Shown one piece after another: positions 15,914-24,720 of a stretch of DNA of 64,000 bases. A model generated the notes under the pieces. The model was not told where the DNA came from and did no database searches. It was given only the letters and a program-made list of their open reading frames with translations. Location: assembly GCF_041080625.1 (NCBI RefSeq), contig NZ_CP163518.1:930001-994000 (forward strand), in the 5' to 3' direction. The first letter of the stretch is position 1, and every line of letters starts with the position of its first letter. Made by a program: the position numbers and the translations under genes. This stretch comes from Streptomyces sp. CG1. GTDB lineage: Bacteria; Actinomycetota; Actinomycetes; Streptomycetales; Streptomycetaceae.

Positions 15914-17629
15914 TCAGGAGTCGGAGTCGGGTGTGCCGCGTGCTGCCGCGTAGGCCTGGGACGGGGTCATGGAGATGCCGTTGAGGTTGACCGTCTTGTA
16001 GGGGCTGACCTTGGCGCAGGTCTTGGCCTGGTCGGCGGTGGAGGCGTGCGCGTTGGACACGGCGGTCTTGGTGTCGGCGGGCGCGGGCTGGGAGCTGCCG
16101 CCGGGGAAGCCGGTGCCGCTGGGCCAGTCGCTGCCGATGACCAGGGTCAGGCCGGTGCCGGTGCCCTGCTTCAGGTGCGAGCCGGACAGGCCGAGTGCCT
16201 TGGCGACCGTCTGCGCCTCGCCCTTCTGGCCGGTGCCGTAGGTGAGGGTGGTGTCCGTCGCGGGGCTGGGCGCGTTGGCCGTGGTGGTGGCCGGGCTGAA
16301 GCCCTGGTCGGTCAGCGCGGAGGCGATCACGGAGGCGCGGCCGGTGACCGCGGTGCCGTTCTCGACCGTGACGGCGATCTGCGAGGCAGGCACGGCCGGG
16401 GCGGCGGGGGCGGCGGGTTTCGCGGTCGCCGAGGCCGCCGCGGCCTTCTGGCCGGAGCCGGTGGTCAGCGACTGGTCGCCCGCGATGGTGGCGAACAGGG
16501 TCTTGGCGCCCGGGCCCACCACCACCCGTTCCTTGTTGTTCGGGTCCGCGGCCGTCTGCATCGTCGTGAACGTCATCCGTTTCGTCGGCACCTTGTTCAC
16601 GTCCGACGCGAGCGAGATCAGCTTGTTCACACTGCCCAGCCCGTCGTCCACGGTCAGTGCCTTGGTCGCCGCGTCCGCCAGGCCGTAGACCGCGGTGGGG
16701 TCGGTGAGCGTGCCCGCGCTCTTGAACTTGCGGATCATCGCGCTGAGGAAGAGGTGCTGCGAGACCGTACGGCCCAGGTCGCTGCCGTCACCGAAACCGT
16801 GCCGGGAACGGACGAACTCCAGCGCCGCCTCGCCCTTGAGGGTGTGCGTGCCCTGGGACAGCTTCAGATGCGAGTAGGTGTCGTAGACGTCGTCGCTCAC
16901 ACACACGGGCACACCGCCCACCGCGTCGGACATCTTCACCACACCCGAGAAGTCCAGCTTCACGAAGTGATCGATCGGAATGCCGGTGAGCTGGTGGACA
17001 GTTGCCACCTGACAGGCCGGACCATATTGCAGCGCGCTGTTGATCTGTCCGTAGTAGCCGGACGTGGACTGACTGCTCTCGCTGTCCTTGCAGGCCGGGA
17101 CCTGGGTCATGGTGTCGCGCGGAATGCTCATGACGGTGGCGTTGGAGCGGTCGGCGGATATGTGCACGACCATCTCCACGTCCGCGTTGCTGCCGGTCTG
17201 TACGCCGGTCTTCGCACAGCCGCCGCCGAGCCTGCAGTCCTCCGCGCTGGTGCGGCCGTCCGAGCCCATGACCAGGATGTTGATCGGGGTACGGCCGAAG
17301 GCGTCGGCCTTCTCGATGCCGCCCTTGCCGTCGAGCGAGAGGCTGTGGATGTTGCCGTTCAGGTGCTCGTAGAACCACCAGCCGGCACCGGCCGTGACCA
17401 CGATGATGACCGACAGGCCGATCCCGATGGCCTTCAGCACCTTCTGGGCGCGGCCCGCCTGACGAGCCCGGCGCCCCCGCTTGCCCCCGCTCGCCCTGGC
17501 GGCCGCGCGGGCAGCCGCCCTGCCGCCCGGTGAACGCGCCCCGTCGGGCTCGGCCGCTCGCTGTCCGGGTACCCGCGCGCTACGGCTGCGCGTGGCCTGC
17601 CCGGAGGGCCCGTCCCACGGGTCGCTCAT
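15914..17629 (-). CDS. LytR-CpsA-Psr (LCP) family cell-wall glycopolymer ligase
   Basis: 571 residues from ATG 17629. A basic Arg/Ala-rich cytoplasmic tail (1-~65) precedes one membrane segment (IGIGLSVIIVVTAGAGWWFY). The LCP domain (~100-350) has PINILVMGSDGR, the Arg-rich loop SIPRDTMTQVP, IDHFVKLDFSGV and EGALEFVR-like ALEFVRSRHGFGDGSDLGR. A Pro/Ala linker follows, then a LytR_C domain (IAVTVENGTAVTGRA to IGSDWP). LCP proteins move teichoic-acid-like polymers or arabinogalactan from lipid carriers to peptidoglycan on the outer face of the membrane. Monocistronic; long upstream region. Confidence 0.92.
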   Translation of the reverse strand: MSDPWDGPSGQATRSRSARVPGQRAAEPDGARSPGGRAAARAAARASGGKRGRRARQAGRAQKVLKAIGIGLSVIIVVTAGAGWWFYEHLNGNIHSLSLDGKGGIEKADAFGRTPINILVMGSDGRTSAEDCRLGGGCAKTGVQTGSNADVEMVVHISADRSNATVMSIPRDTMTQVPACKDSESSQSTSGYYGQINSALQYGPACQVATVHQLTGIPIDHFVKLDFSGVVKMSDAVGGVPVCVSDDVYDTYSHLKLSQGTHTLKGEAALEFVRSRHGFGDGSDLGRTVSQHLFLSAMIRKFKSAGTLTDPTAVYGLADAATKALTVDDGLGSVNKLISLASDVNKVPTKRMTFTTMQTAADPNNKERVVVGPGAKTLFATIAGDQSLTTGSGQKAAAASATAKPAAPAAPAVPASQIAVTVENGTAVTGRASVIASALTDQGFSPATTTANAPSPATDTTLTYGTGQKGEAQTVAKALGLSGSHLKQGTGTGLTLVIGSDWPSGTGFPGGSSQPAPADTKTAVSNAHASTADQAKTCAKVSPYKTVNLNGISMTPSQAYAAARGTPDSDS

Positions 17630-17975
17630 CTCCCACTCCCATGAACGGTCGGGCCCGTCGGACCGGTCCGTGGGGTGTACGGCCCGGCCCGCGCGGCGAT
17701 GTACGGGCGGGCGGAGCGTGCCGCTCCGCCCTGCTTGCGTGGCTGCGCAATGTAACAAACCAGCGGCCCGAACAGCACAGATACGCACACGATTCACAGC
17801 TGAGGTGCCTCACGGAACCTCTGTGCGGACCGGGCCGGTACGAGATCGGGAGTCTACGCGTCATACATAAGAACGGATATAAGAACGTAGCCAGGCCACA
17901 CCCGGGAGGGGCGCAAAACGGATACTGGGCCATAAAAGGGGTCACGCAAGGCGGCCGTATGCGTGCGCGGTACTC
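17630..17975. other. 346-bp non-coding region upstream of the LCP gene, with direct repeats
   Basis: No gene is supported here. ATAAGAACG occurs twice with a 12-bp period (17867-17875 and 17879-17887) in an AT-richer patch some 240 bp before the LCP start. It may mark a promoter or activator site for LCP. It also contains the 3' flank of the ArsR gene, which is transcribed in the same direction. Confidence 0.4.
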
Positions 17976-18338
17976 TCAGCCGCCCGCCCGGCGCAGGCCC
18001 TGGACAGGCGTGCCGGCGTGGTGCGAGCGCGCCGTCAGCTGGCCCACCATCACCCGGACCAGGGTCACGACGTCGGGGTCGTCGATGTAGTAGACCTGCC
18101 GGCGGCCCTCGCGGCGCGAGCGGACGAGTCCGGCCAGCTTCAGCTTCGCCAGGTGCTGGCTGACCGCGGGCAGCGCGCCGCCCACCCGGTCGGCGAGATG
18201 CGTGACATCGCTCTCCCCCTGCGACAGGGCCCACATCAGATGCAGCCGGGCGGAGGAGGCGAGCAGGCCGAACGCCGCCGCGGCCTCCGCCAGCACCTCG
18301 GCGGGCGGATCCTCGAAGCCGGCGGCGTTCTCCGTCAC
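17976..18338 (-). CDS. ArsR-family winged-helix repressor
   Basis: 120 residues. A single winged helix: AFGLLASSARLHLMWALSQG, THLADRVGGALPAVSQHLAK as recognition region, LKLAGLVRSRREGRRQVYYI as wing. This is typical of ArsR/SmtB regulators. No Cys pair for metal (ELCVCDL motif) is present, so it probably does not sense arsenic or Zn through that site. No exporter is adjacent, so its target is unknown. Confidence 0.85.
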   Translation of the reverse strand: MTENAAGFEDPPAEVLAEAAAAFGLLASSARLHLMWALSQGESDVTHLADRVGGALPAVSQHLAKLKLAGLVRSRREGRRQVYYIDDPDVVTLVRVMVGQLTARSHHAGTPVQGLRRAGG

Positions 18339-18491
18339 AGTCTTCTCCCGTCCCCGCGCTCGTCACGGCCGACGTACACGCGCCCACCCAGTGTAGGCGG
18401 CAGGTTCGGGCGTCCGGGCGGCTACGGGACGGCCCGCGCGGAAGCGCGGGCCAGGAGCATGGGAGAGGACTCGATCCTCGTGGGAGAGGAC

Positions 18492-19604
18492 TCAGTCCTC
18501 CTCGTAGTAGTTGTTGACCACGACCTCCGGCTCGTCGTCGTCGAACGCTTCGTTGAGCAGCGCGCCGCCGATGAGGCCGGCCGCACCGGCGCCGATGAGC
18601 GCGCCCGTGCCGAACCGCCGGCCGCCGCCCTGCTGGTGGTGGTCCTGGTCGCCGTACGGCTGTCCGTACCCCTGCTGCGGGTAGCCCTGCTGCGGATAAC
18701 CCTGCTGCACCGGCTGCGGATAGCCCTGCTGGGGCGGGGTGTAGAACGGCGGCGGCGTGGTCTGCACGCGCTGCGCGCAGGCGCCGCAGGTCTGGACGGG
18801 CCGGGGCACGCCCCACTGCGGGGACCAGGTCACGGTCGTGACGCCCGGGCCGTGGTTGGGGTCGAAGAAGCAGGTCACAGTGGAACTCCCGGTGGGTTGC
18901 GGGGATGTGGTGAACGCCGGGGCCGACGGGGCGACCGCCAGCCGTTTCGGCGGGACGGGCGGCGTAGGTGCACCGCCGGTCGGCTGCGGGGTGGTGGCCG
19001 GGGCCGGACTCGGTGTCGGGCTCGGCGCCGAGGGCGCCTCCCGCAGCACGGCGACGCCGTAGTCCGTGGCGATGCCGGCAAGTCCCGAGGCGTACCCCTG
19101 GCCGATCGCGCGGAACTTCCACTCCGCACCGTGCCGGTACAGCTCGCCGAAGACGAGTGCCGTCTCGGTCGACAGGCCACCGGGAGTGAGGTCGTAGCGA
19201 GCCAGTTCGGCGCCGCTGTCCCGGTCGAGGACGCGGATGTGCGCCCGGAGCACCTGGCCGAAGGACTGGCCGCGGCTCGCGCCCTCGTAGAGGGAGACAG
19301 GGAAGACGATCTTCTCGACCCGGTCCGGGACCCTGGTCAGGTCGATCTCGATGCGCTGGGTGTCGCCGTCGACCGGGCTGGCGCCGCCGGAGTGGCGGAC
19401 CGAACCGTCGGGACTGCTCAGGTTGTTGAAGAACACGAAGTGCTCGTCGGACAGCACCTGGCCCGACTGGTCGCACAACAGCGCGCTGGCGTCCGGTTCA
19501 TACCCGGTGTTCGCCTGCCAGCCCAGCCCGACCGTCACCGCAGTCAGACCCGGGGCCTGCTTGCTCAGCGACACATTGCCGCCCTTGGTCAGGGACACAC
19601 TCAT
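18492..19604 (-). CDS. TerD-domain protein with long low-complexity C-terminal extension
   Basis: 370 residues. Residues 1-~190 form a TerD domain ([39 protein letters not shown], the acidic Ca-binding DGDTQRIEIDL). A Pro/Thr linker follows, then VTCFFDPNHGPGVTTVTW and a Cys pair (TCGACAQRV). Next come repeats of QQGYPQ, a Gly/Ala-rich helix (TGALIGAGAAGLIGGALLNE) and an acidic tail VVVNNYYEED. TerD proteins belong to a Ca-dependent surface/stress system; in Streptomyces they affect development. The extension may mediate oligomerisation or membrane contact. First of three TerD paralogues within 3 kb. Confidence 0.9.
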   Translation of the reverse strand: MSVSLTKGGNVSLSKQAPGLTAVTVGLGWQANTGYEPDASALLCDQSGQVLSDEHFVFFNNLSSPDGSVRHSGGASPVDGDTQRIEIDLTRVPDRVEKIVFPVSLYEGASRGQSFGQVLRAHIRVLDRDSGAELARYDLTPGGLSTETALVFGELYRHGAEWKFRAIGQGYASGLAGIATDYGVAVLREAPSAPSPTPSPAPATTPQPTGGAPTPPVPPKRLAVAPSAPAFTTSPQPTGSSTVTCFFDPNHGPGVTTVTWSPQWGVPRPVQTCGACAQRVQTTPPPFYTPPQQGYPQPVQQGYPQQGYPQQGYGQPYGDQDHHQQGGGRRFGTGALIGAGAAGLIGGALLNEAFDDDEPEVVVNNYYEED

Positions 19605-19848
19605 CCACGTCCTCCGCAGCCGCTCACACTTACCGCGTCCATCATGATCAACGCCTCTGGACCACTCTCGGTTCCACGATTGCGCAATGTCTTAATCATG
19701 TTGCAGAACCTTTACGGCTCATCACCAGGGGCCGAACCCCCTGCCCAGAGGGCCGCAACAACCCCCTAGGCTTGCGCGAACAGGCAAACCACAGTGTCGG
19801 CGTCCGGCGCACCCGGCGCGGATTCCGACCCGACTGGAGGACAACACC

Positions 19849-20115
19849 GTGGGCATCATCAGCTGGATCATCCTCGGCCTGCTCGCCGGAGCCATCGCCA
19901 AGATCCTGCTGCCCGGCCGCGACCCGGGCGGCCTGATCGGCACGACCCTGATCGGCATTGCGGGCGCCTTCGTCGGAGGCTGGCTCTCCTCCCACTTCCT
20001 CCACCGCCCGGTGGAGAAGAACTTCTTCGACCTCTACACCTGGGGCGCGGCGATCGGGGGCTCCCTGGTGCTGCTGATCGGATACCGCCTCCTGTTCGGC
20101 AACTCCCGCGACTGA
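19849..20115 (+). CDS. GlsB/YeaQ/YmgE-family stress membrane protein
   Basis: 88 residues from GTG 19849, GGAGG upstream. Three short hydrophobic segments carry the family's glycine pattern: WIILGLLAGAIAKILLPGRD, GLIGTTLIGIAGAFVGGWL and GAAIGGSLVLLIGYRLLF. These transglycosylase-associated-type small membrane proteins are induced by stress in many bacteria; the biochemical role is unknown. It lies between TerD genes and is divergent from one and convergent with the other. Confidence 0.88.
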   Translation: MGIISWIILGLLAGAIAKILLPGRDPGGLIGTTLIGIAGAFVGGWLSSHFLHRPVEKNFFDLYTWGAAIGGSLVLLIGYRLLFGNSRD

Positions 20116-20136
20116 CCCCGCCCTCGGGTCCTCCGC

Positions 20137-20721
20137 TCAGAGATGGGCGGCGACGGCGGGCAGCAGGTCCTGGAACGTCCGCCCCGCGGCCGGCTCGCCC
20201 AGGGCCGTCAACTGCCAGCCGGAGCCGCCGCGGTGGAGCTTGGCCATGATCTGTGCCGTGTACGCTCCACCGCCACTGAGGGTGTAGCGCGCGAGTTCCT
20301 GGCCGGTGTGCTCGTCGACCAGCCGGCAGAACGCGTTCTGCACCTCGGTGAAGGTCTGGCCGGTGAACGAGTTGACCGTGAAGACGATCTGGTCGACATG
20401 GCCGGGGACGCGCGGCAGGTCCACCAGGATGACCTCGTCATCGTCCCCGGCGCCCGCGCCGCCGGTGAGGTTGTCGCCGAGGTGCCGCACCGAGCCGTCC
20501 TCGCTGGCCAGGTGCTGGAAGAAGGCGACATCCGCCAGCTGTCCGCCCGCGAACAGCAGGGCGGAGGCGTCCAGGTCGATCTCACGGGTGCCGACCAGCT
20601 TGGCCAGGAACCCCTTGCGCGGTGCGGCCTGCCAGCCCAGGCCCATACGGACGGCGGTCAGCGCTCCGCCGTCGGACTTGCTCAGACTGATCCGCTGTCC
20701 CTTACTCAGGTTGACCGACAC
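20137..20721 (-). CDS. TerD-family protein (TerZ/TerA-like)
   Basis: 194 residues. TerD fold: [40 protein letters not shown], a Gly/Asp-rich loop GAGAGDDDEVILVDL likely to bind Ca, then FTEVQNAFCRLVDEHTGQEL. It lacks the [11 protein letters not shown] end of the classical TerD and instead ends AAGRTFQDLLPAVAAHL, as in TerZ-like members. It lies 44 bp downstream of the next TerD gene on the same strand, probably in one operon. Confidence 0.88.
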   Translation of the reverse strand: MSVNLSKGQRISLSKSDGGALTAVRMGLGWQAAPRKGFLAKLVGTREIDLDASALLFAGGQLADVAFFQHLASEDGSVRHLGDNLTGGAGAGDDDEVILVDLPRVPGHVDQIVFTVNSFTGQTFTEVQNAFCRLVDEHTGQELARYTLSGGGAYTAQIMAKLHRGGSGWQLTALGEPAAGRTFQDLLPAVAAHL

Positions 20722-20764
20722 CGGTCGCCTCGCTCTCTCTCGGTCTCTAGCCGTGCGTGCCGTG

Positions 20765-21340
20765 TCAGACGTTGACGCCGAAGTCGCCCGCGATGCCCGC
20801 GAGTCCCGAGGCGTAGCCCTGTCCGACGGCCCGGAACTTCCACTCGGCGCCGCTGCGGTACAGCTCGCCGAAGACCATCGCCGTCTCGGTCGAGGCGTCC
20901 TCCGTCAGGTCGTAGCGGGCGAGTTCGGCGCCTCCGGACTGGTTGACGACGCGGATGAAGGCGTTGCGCACCTGGCCGAAGCTCTGGCCGCGCGTGTCGG
21001 CGTCGTGGATGGACACCGGGAAGACGATCCGGTCGACCTCGGCGGGCACGGCGGCAAGGTTCACCTTGACGGTCTCGTCGTCCCCCTCGCCCTCGCCGGT
21101 GAGGTTGTCGCCGGTGTGCTCGACGGAGCCGTCCGGGCTGGTGAGGTTGTTGTAGAAGACGAAGTGACGGTCGGAGACGACCTTGCCCGAGCCGTTCAGC
21201 AGCAGGGCGGAGGCGTCGAGGTCGAAGTCGGCGCCCGTGGTGGTCCGCACGCCCCAGCCGAGTCCCACGACCACCGCGCTCAGGCCCGGTGCCTCCTTGC
21301 TCAGCGACACGTTCCCACCCTTGGCCAGGGAAACACTCAT
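20765..21340 (-). CDS. terD: TerD-family tellurium-resistance/stress protein
   Basis: 191 residues from ATG 21340, chosen for GGAGGGA upstream and homologous start [20 protein letters not shown]. Complete TerD domain: [33 protein letters not shown] (acidic Ca loop), [20 protein letters not shown] and the C-terminal [19 protein letters not shown]. Known family role: Ca-binding stress protein linked to tellurite resistance and differentiation. Shares its upstream region with the blaI-like gene, where a BlaI-type operator lies, so its expression may depend on that repressor. Confidence 0.9.
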   Translation of the reverse strand: MSVSLAKGGNVSLSKEAPGLSAVVVGLGWGVRTTTGADFDLDASALLLNGSGKVVSDRHFVFYNNLTSPDGSVEHTGDNLTGEGEGDDETVKVNLAAVPAEVDRIVFPVSIHDADTRGQSFGQVRNAFIRVVNQSGGAELARYDLTEDASTETAMVFGELYRSGAEWKFRAVGQGYASGLAGIAGDFGVNV

Positions 21341-21398
21341 GGTTCGTCCCTCCACGCTCACGATCGGTTCGGATCCGTCTCCCGGACCCGTCCTGAAT

Positions 21399-21412
21399 CT
21401 ACAACACTGTAG
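21399..21412. promoter_or_regulatory. BlaI/MecI-type operator
   Basis: CTACAACACTGTAG has the TACA-N4-TGTA dyad bound by BlaI/MecI repressors. It lies in the 217-bp gap between divergent terD and the blaI-like gene, in an AT-rich patch likely to hold the promoters of both. Auto-repression, and perhaps control of terD, is inferred. Confidence 0.65.
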
Positions 21413-21557
21413 AATTTACGGAGCTGCACGGCACGGCCGACGCCGCCGCGCGCAGCGGAAACCGGCCGGGAGTGCCCGCTCTGTACGATGTGACGTTCCT
21501 CCGGCACGAGGGGTTGAGGCGAGGCCCGGCAGAGTGGCCCGCAGATGGGAGGCAGCG

Positions 21558-21941
21558 GTGACGGAGCCCGGCACGCGCCGCCCGCGCAGGGCGCAGGGTG
21601 CGCTGGAGACACGGGTGCTCGCGGCGCTGAACGAGGCGGGGGCGCCGGTGACCGCGGGCTGGGTGCAGGAGCACCTGGCGGCCGACCTCGCCTACACGAC
21701 CGTGATGACGGTCCTCGCGCGCCTGCTGGCGAAGAACGCCGTGACCCGCAGACGTGAGGGCCGGTCGTTCGTGTGGCTGCCCGCCGCGGACGAGGCGGGG
21801 CTCGCCGCGCTGAAGATGCGCAAGGTCCTGGACGGCGAGCAGGACCGCCGGGCGGTGCTGGCGAGTTTCATCACCGCGCTGCCGGAGGGCGACGAGCGAG
21901 TGCTGCGCGAACTGCTGGACCAGGCCGCCGACGACGACTGA
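21558..21941 (+). CDS. BlaI/MecI-family repressor
   Basis: 127 residues from GTG 21558 (GGGAGG five bases before). Winged-helix BlaI domain: RAQGALETRVLAALNEAGAP, VQEHLAADLAYTTVMTVLAR, NAVTRRREGRSFVWLPA. A C-terminal dimerisation part follows with LRELLDQAADDD at the end. BlaI proteins repress beta-lactam or envelope-stress genes until an M56 protease sensor relieves them. The M56 gene starts 7 bp downstream, a classic pair. Confidence 0.92.
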   Translation: MTEPGTRRPRRAQGALETRVLAALNEAGAPVTAGWVQEHLAADLAYTTVMTVLARLLAKNAVTRRREGRSFVWLPAADEAGLAALKMRKVLDGEQDRRAVLASFITALPEGDERVLRELLDQAADDD

Positions 21942-21947
21942 GTACGC

Positions 21948-22880
21948 ATGGGAATCTTTGTCCTCCTCCCCCTGATCCTGCCGCTCACGGCCTGGCCGGT
22001 CGCGCGCCTGGCCGAGCAACGCCTCCATCCGCGCACCGCCACCGTGCTGCTGACCGGGGTCTCCACGGTGATGGCGCTGTGCAGCACGGTGTGTCTGGCA
22101 CTCCTGATGGTCGTCGGCACGGCTCAGCTGCCCGGCAACCCCCTGCCGGACGGCTGGTCGGACCCCGAGGTGCGTGACAGCGTGCCGCGGCACGAGGTCG
22201 CCGGGAAGGCCGCGATCCCCGCGCTGCTCGCGGTCCTGAGGACCTGCGCCCGTGCCCTGCTGCGACACGGCCGGGTACGGCGACGCGCCCACGCGGCGCT
22301 GCGCGGACTGCCGCGCACGCAGGTGGCCGTGCTGTCCGACACCGCGCCGTACGCCTACGCCCTCCCGGGCGGCCCGCGCGACCGGATCGTGGTATCCACG
22401 GCGATGCTCGACTGCCTCGGCTCCCGGGAGCGCCGCGCGCTGTTCGCGCACGAGCGCGCCCATCTCGCCGCCCGGCACCACCGGCACCTGCTGCTCGTCC
22501 AACTCGCCGCCTGTGCCAACCCGTTCCTGCGGCCGCTGCGGACGGCGGTCGCCTACACGGCGGAGCGCTGGGCGGACGAGGAGGCGGCTCGGGCCGTCGG
22601 AAGCCGCAAGGCGGTCGCCCGCGCGATCGGCACCGCCGCACTCGTCTCCCGCGCCACACCGGCGCCGACGCTGGCCGCGCTGGCGGCGCCGGGACCGCTC
22701 CCCCGGCGGGTCGCCGCGCTCCTCGCTCCGGCGCCGGGCGGGCGTGCCTGGCCGTCCGTCTTCACGACGGTGGGCCTGGCCCTGTGGACCGCGGCCACCG
22801 GAGCCGTCCTCTCCGCGATGTTCTCGGCCAACTCCACGGTCACCCTGCTCCTCCTGCTGCGGGCGGCGACTCCGCTGTGA
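21948..22880 (+). CDS. M56-family membrane metallopeptidase (BlaR/HtpX-like)
   Basis: 310 residues. Two membrane segments at the start (PLILPLTAWPVARLAEQRL; LLTGVSTVMALCSTVCLALL), a zinc-protease domain with RRALFAHERAHLAARHHRHL (HExxH, catalytic Glu) and a downstream YTAERWADEEAAR metal ligand region, then a C-terminal membrane segment. It lacks the C-terminal penicillin-binding sensor of BlaR1, as do most Streptomyces M56 proteins, so its signal is unknown. Presumed to trigger inactivation of the BlaI-like partner. The last 41 bp overlap the convergent oxidoreductase gene. Confidence 0.88.
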   Translation: MGIFVLLPLILPLTAWPVARLAEQRLHPRTATVLLTGVSTVMALCSTVCLALLMVVGTAQLPGNPLPDGWSDPEVRDSVPRHEVAGKAAIPALLAVLRTCARALLRHGRVRRRAHAALRGLPRTQVAVLSDTAPYAYALPGGPRDRIVVSTAMLDCLGSRERRALFAHERAHLAARHHRHLLLVQLAACANPFLRPLRTAVAYTAERWADEEAARAVGSRKAVARAIGTAALVSRATPAPTLAALAAPGPLPRRVAALLAPAPGGRAWPSVFTTVGLALWTAATGAVLSAMFSANSTVTLLLLLRAATPL

Positions 22881-24544
22881 GCTGGCCGGCTCCGGGGAGG
22901 CGGATCGACTGGCGGTGGCGGAAGACGTTACGAGGATCCCAGTGGGCCTTGGTGGCCTGGAGCTTTTGGTAGCTGTCCTTGTAGTAGAGGCGGTGCCAGG
23001 GCTGTCCGTTGGCGGGCGGATTGATGGCGGGGTCGCTGAGGTCGGCGTCGCAGTAGCCGATGTAGCAGCCGTCGGTGGTGTGACCGGCCGCTGGTGCGGC
23101 GGACGACGGGACGGCCGGTACGCCGCCGGTGGGTTGGTACATGTCGGCGTAGAAGGAGCGGATCCAGTCCAGGTGGGGCTGGGCGATGGTCGGGTCGGCG
23201 CGGGCGTCCAGGTAGTCGTGGACACCGTCGAAGTTGGCGTCCTTGTCCCAGGTCCAGTACGTCTGGAGCTTGAGCACCGAGGAGCGCTGCGGTACGGCGG
23301 TGGCGTCCGGCGGGATGTCGTTGATGCGCCCGCCATAGGAGTCCATCTGGAGCAGAGCCTGGTCGTTGGCGTAGCGCGGGTCGGTGAGGTGCTGGTAGAT
23401 GACCTGGAGCTGGCGTTCCGTGAAGGCTGCCGTGTGGTAGGCGGACTTGTACGTGCCGCAGCGGCTCGGACCGGATTCGTTGAGGTTCTGCGTGGCCGTC
23501 AGCCAGGGCAGCCGGGTCGGGATGTAGAGCGCCTCCAGTGCCGGGTGCTCGCCCGTCCGCCGGTCCAGGGTGCTGCGCGGGTAGTCGCGTTCCGGGGCGA
23601 GATAGTCGAGGAAGCGTTCCAGCCGGTCCGGGGAGTCGGCGCGGTCTCCGTCCAACTGCACGATCAGGCCGCCCTTTCCGGCCTTGCGGTGGTTCAGCTT
23701 GAGCAGGGTGAACACGTCCCAGTGGCCGTACGGCCACGGGAAGTCGCTGTCGCCGCCGCTGTGTTCGTCCTGGAAGAACCGGCCGTAGCGGTCCACGAGC
23801 GAGCGGAACCGATCGGGATGCTTCTCGAACAGCTTCCATTCCCAGGCGATCGTACACAGCAGCACCTGGGCGGGCGGCTGGGCCAGGTCGCGGAACCAGT
23901 ACCGCGTGATCACACCGAAGTTGCCGCCTCCGGCCCCGGTGTGCGCCCACCACAGGTCGCGCAGCGACTCGTCCGTGGAGTCCCTGCGTGCGACCGTCAC
24001 TGCGGCACGGGTGCGGTCGCGTACGGTGACCACCTCGACCGCGTACAGGTGGTCGACGGTGAGGCCGTGCAGACGGGACAGCGGGCCGAAGCCCCCGGCG
24101 GAGATATGGCCGCCGGCCCCGACGGAGTAGCAGGAGCCGCCGGGCAGCGCGAGGCCGTGGCGGCGGTAGAGCTGGGTGGCGATGTGCCAGTTGCTCGCGC
24201 CGGCCTCCAGGCAGTACGCGTCCATCGTGGCGTCGTGGTAGACCCGGTCCATGGCGCTGATGTCGATGATGACCGCGACGTCGTCCCCGCAGACGAAGTT
24301 CTCGTAGCAGTGGCCGCCGGAGCGGACCGCTATCCGGCGGACCGGGGGTGTCGGTGCCGGGATGGCGGGCCAGCCAGGCGTTCACGGCGGCCACCACGTC
24401 GTCGGTGCCGGTGGCAACCACGATGTGATCCGGGGTGGCGATCCACCGTTGGTTGAACCCCCGGCGGAGCGCCTCGTAGCGGTCGTCCCCGGGACCGACC
24501 TCGATGAGGGCGCGCGAGCCGGGTTGGGAGGAGGGCGTGGACAT
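22840..24544 (-). pseudogene. FAD-linked BBE oxidoreductase with a frameshift
   Basis: From ATG 24544 the frame reads IEVGPGDDRYEALRRGFNQR and AVNAWLARHPGTDTP, an FAD_binding_4 start. It then becomes nonsense at about 24345. Another frame continues as RRIAVRSGGHCYENFVCGDD and stays open to a BBE-type end with NVFRHRQSIRLP. The shift is next to a run of five C, consistent with a one-base insertion (natural or a sequencing error). His in RSGGH and Cys in GGSCYSVGAGGH match the two FAD attachment residues of bicovalent berberine-bridge/glucooligosaccharide oxidases. If the frameshift were corrected, a protein of about 567 residues would result. No signal peptide. Substrate unknown. Confidence 0.7.
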
Positions 24545-24720
24545 GGCGGCACCTCGACAGCGGTTGACCAGCGTCGATCACGGCAAGTTACCGAGGCCCG
24601 GCGCGCCGGGTACTCTGCCATTCGGGTGAGGCGGCCGGGTGTGCGGAAGCCAGGGGCGAGACGGGACGGGCGCCGGAGCACGCCACCGGCGACGCCGCTC
24701 CCCCGGAAGTCGGACAGGCT

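Noticed and set aside
16695..16877. Short plus-strand frames opposite the LCP gene
   Set aside because: No codon bias, no ribosome site, no family; LCP on the minus strand explains the region.
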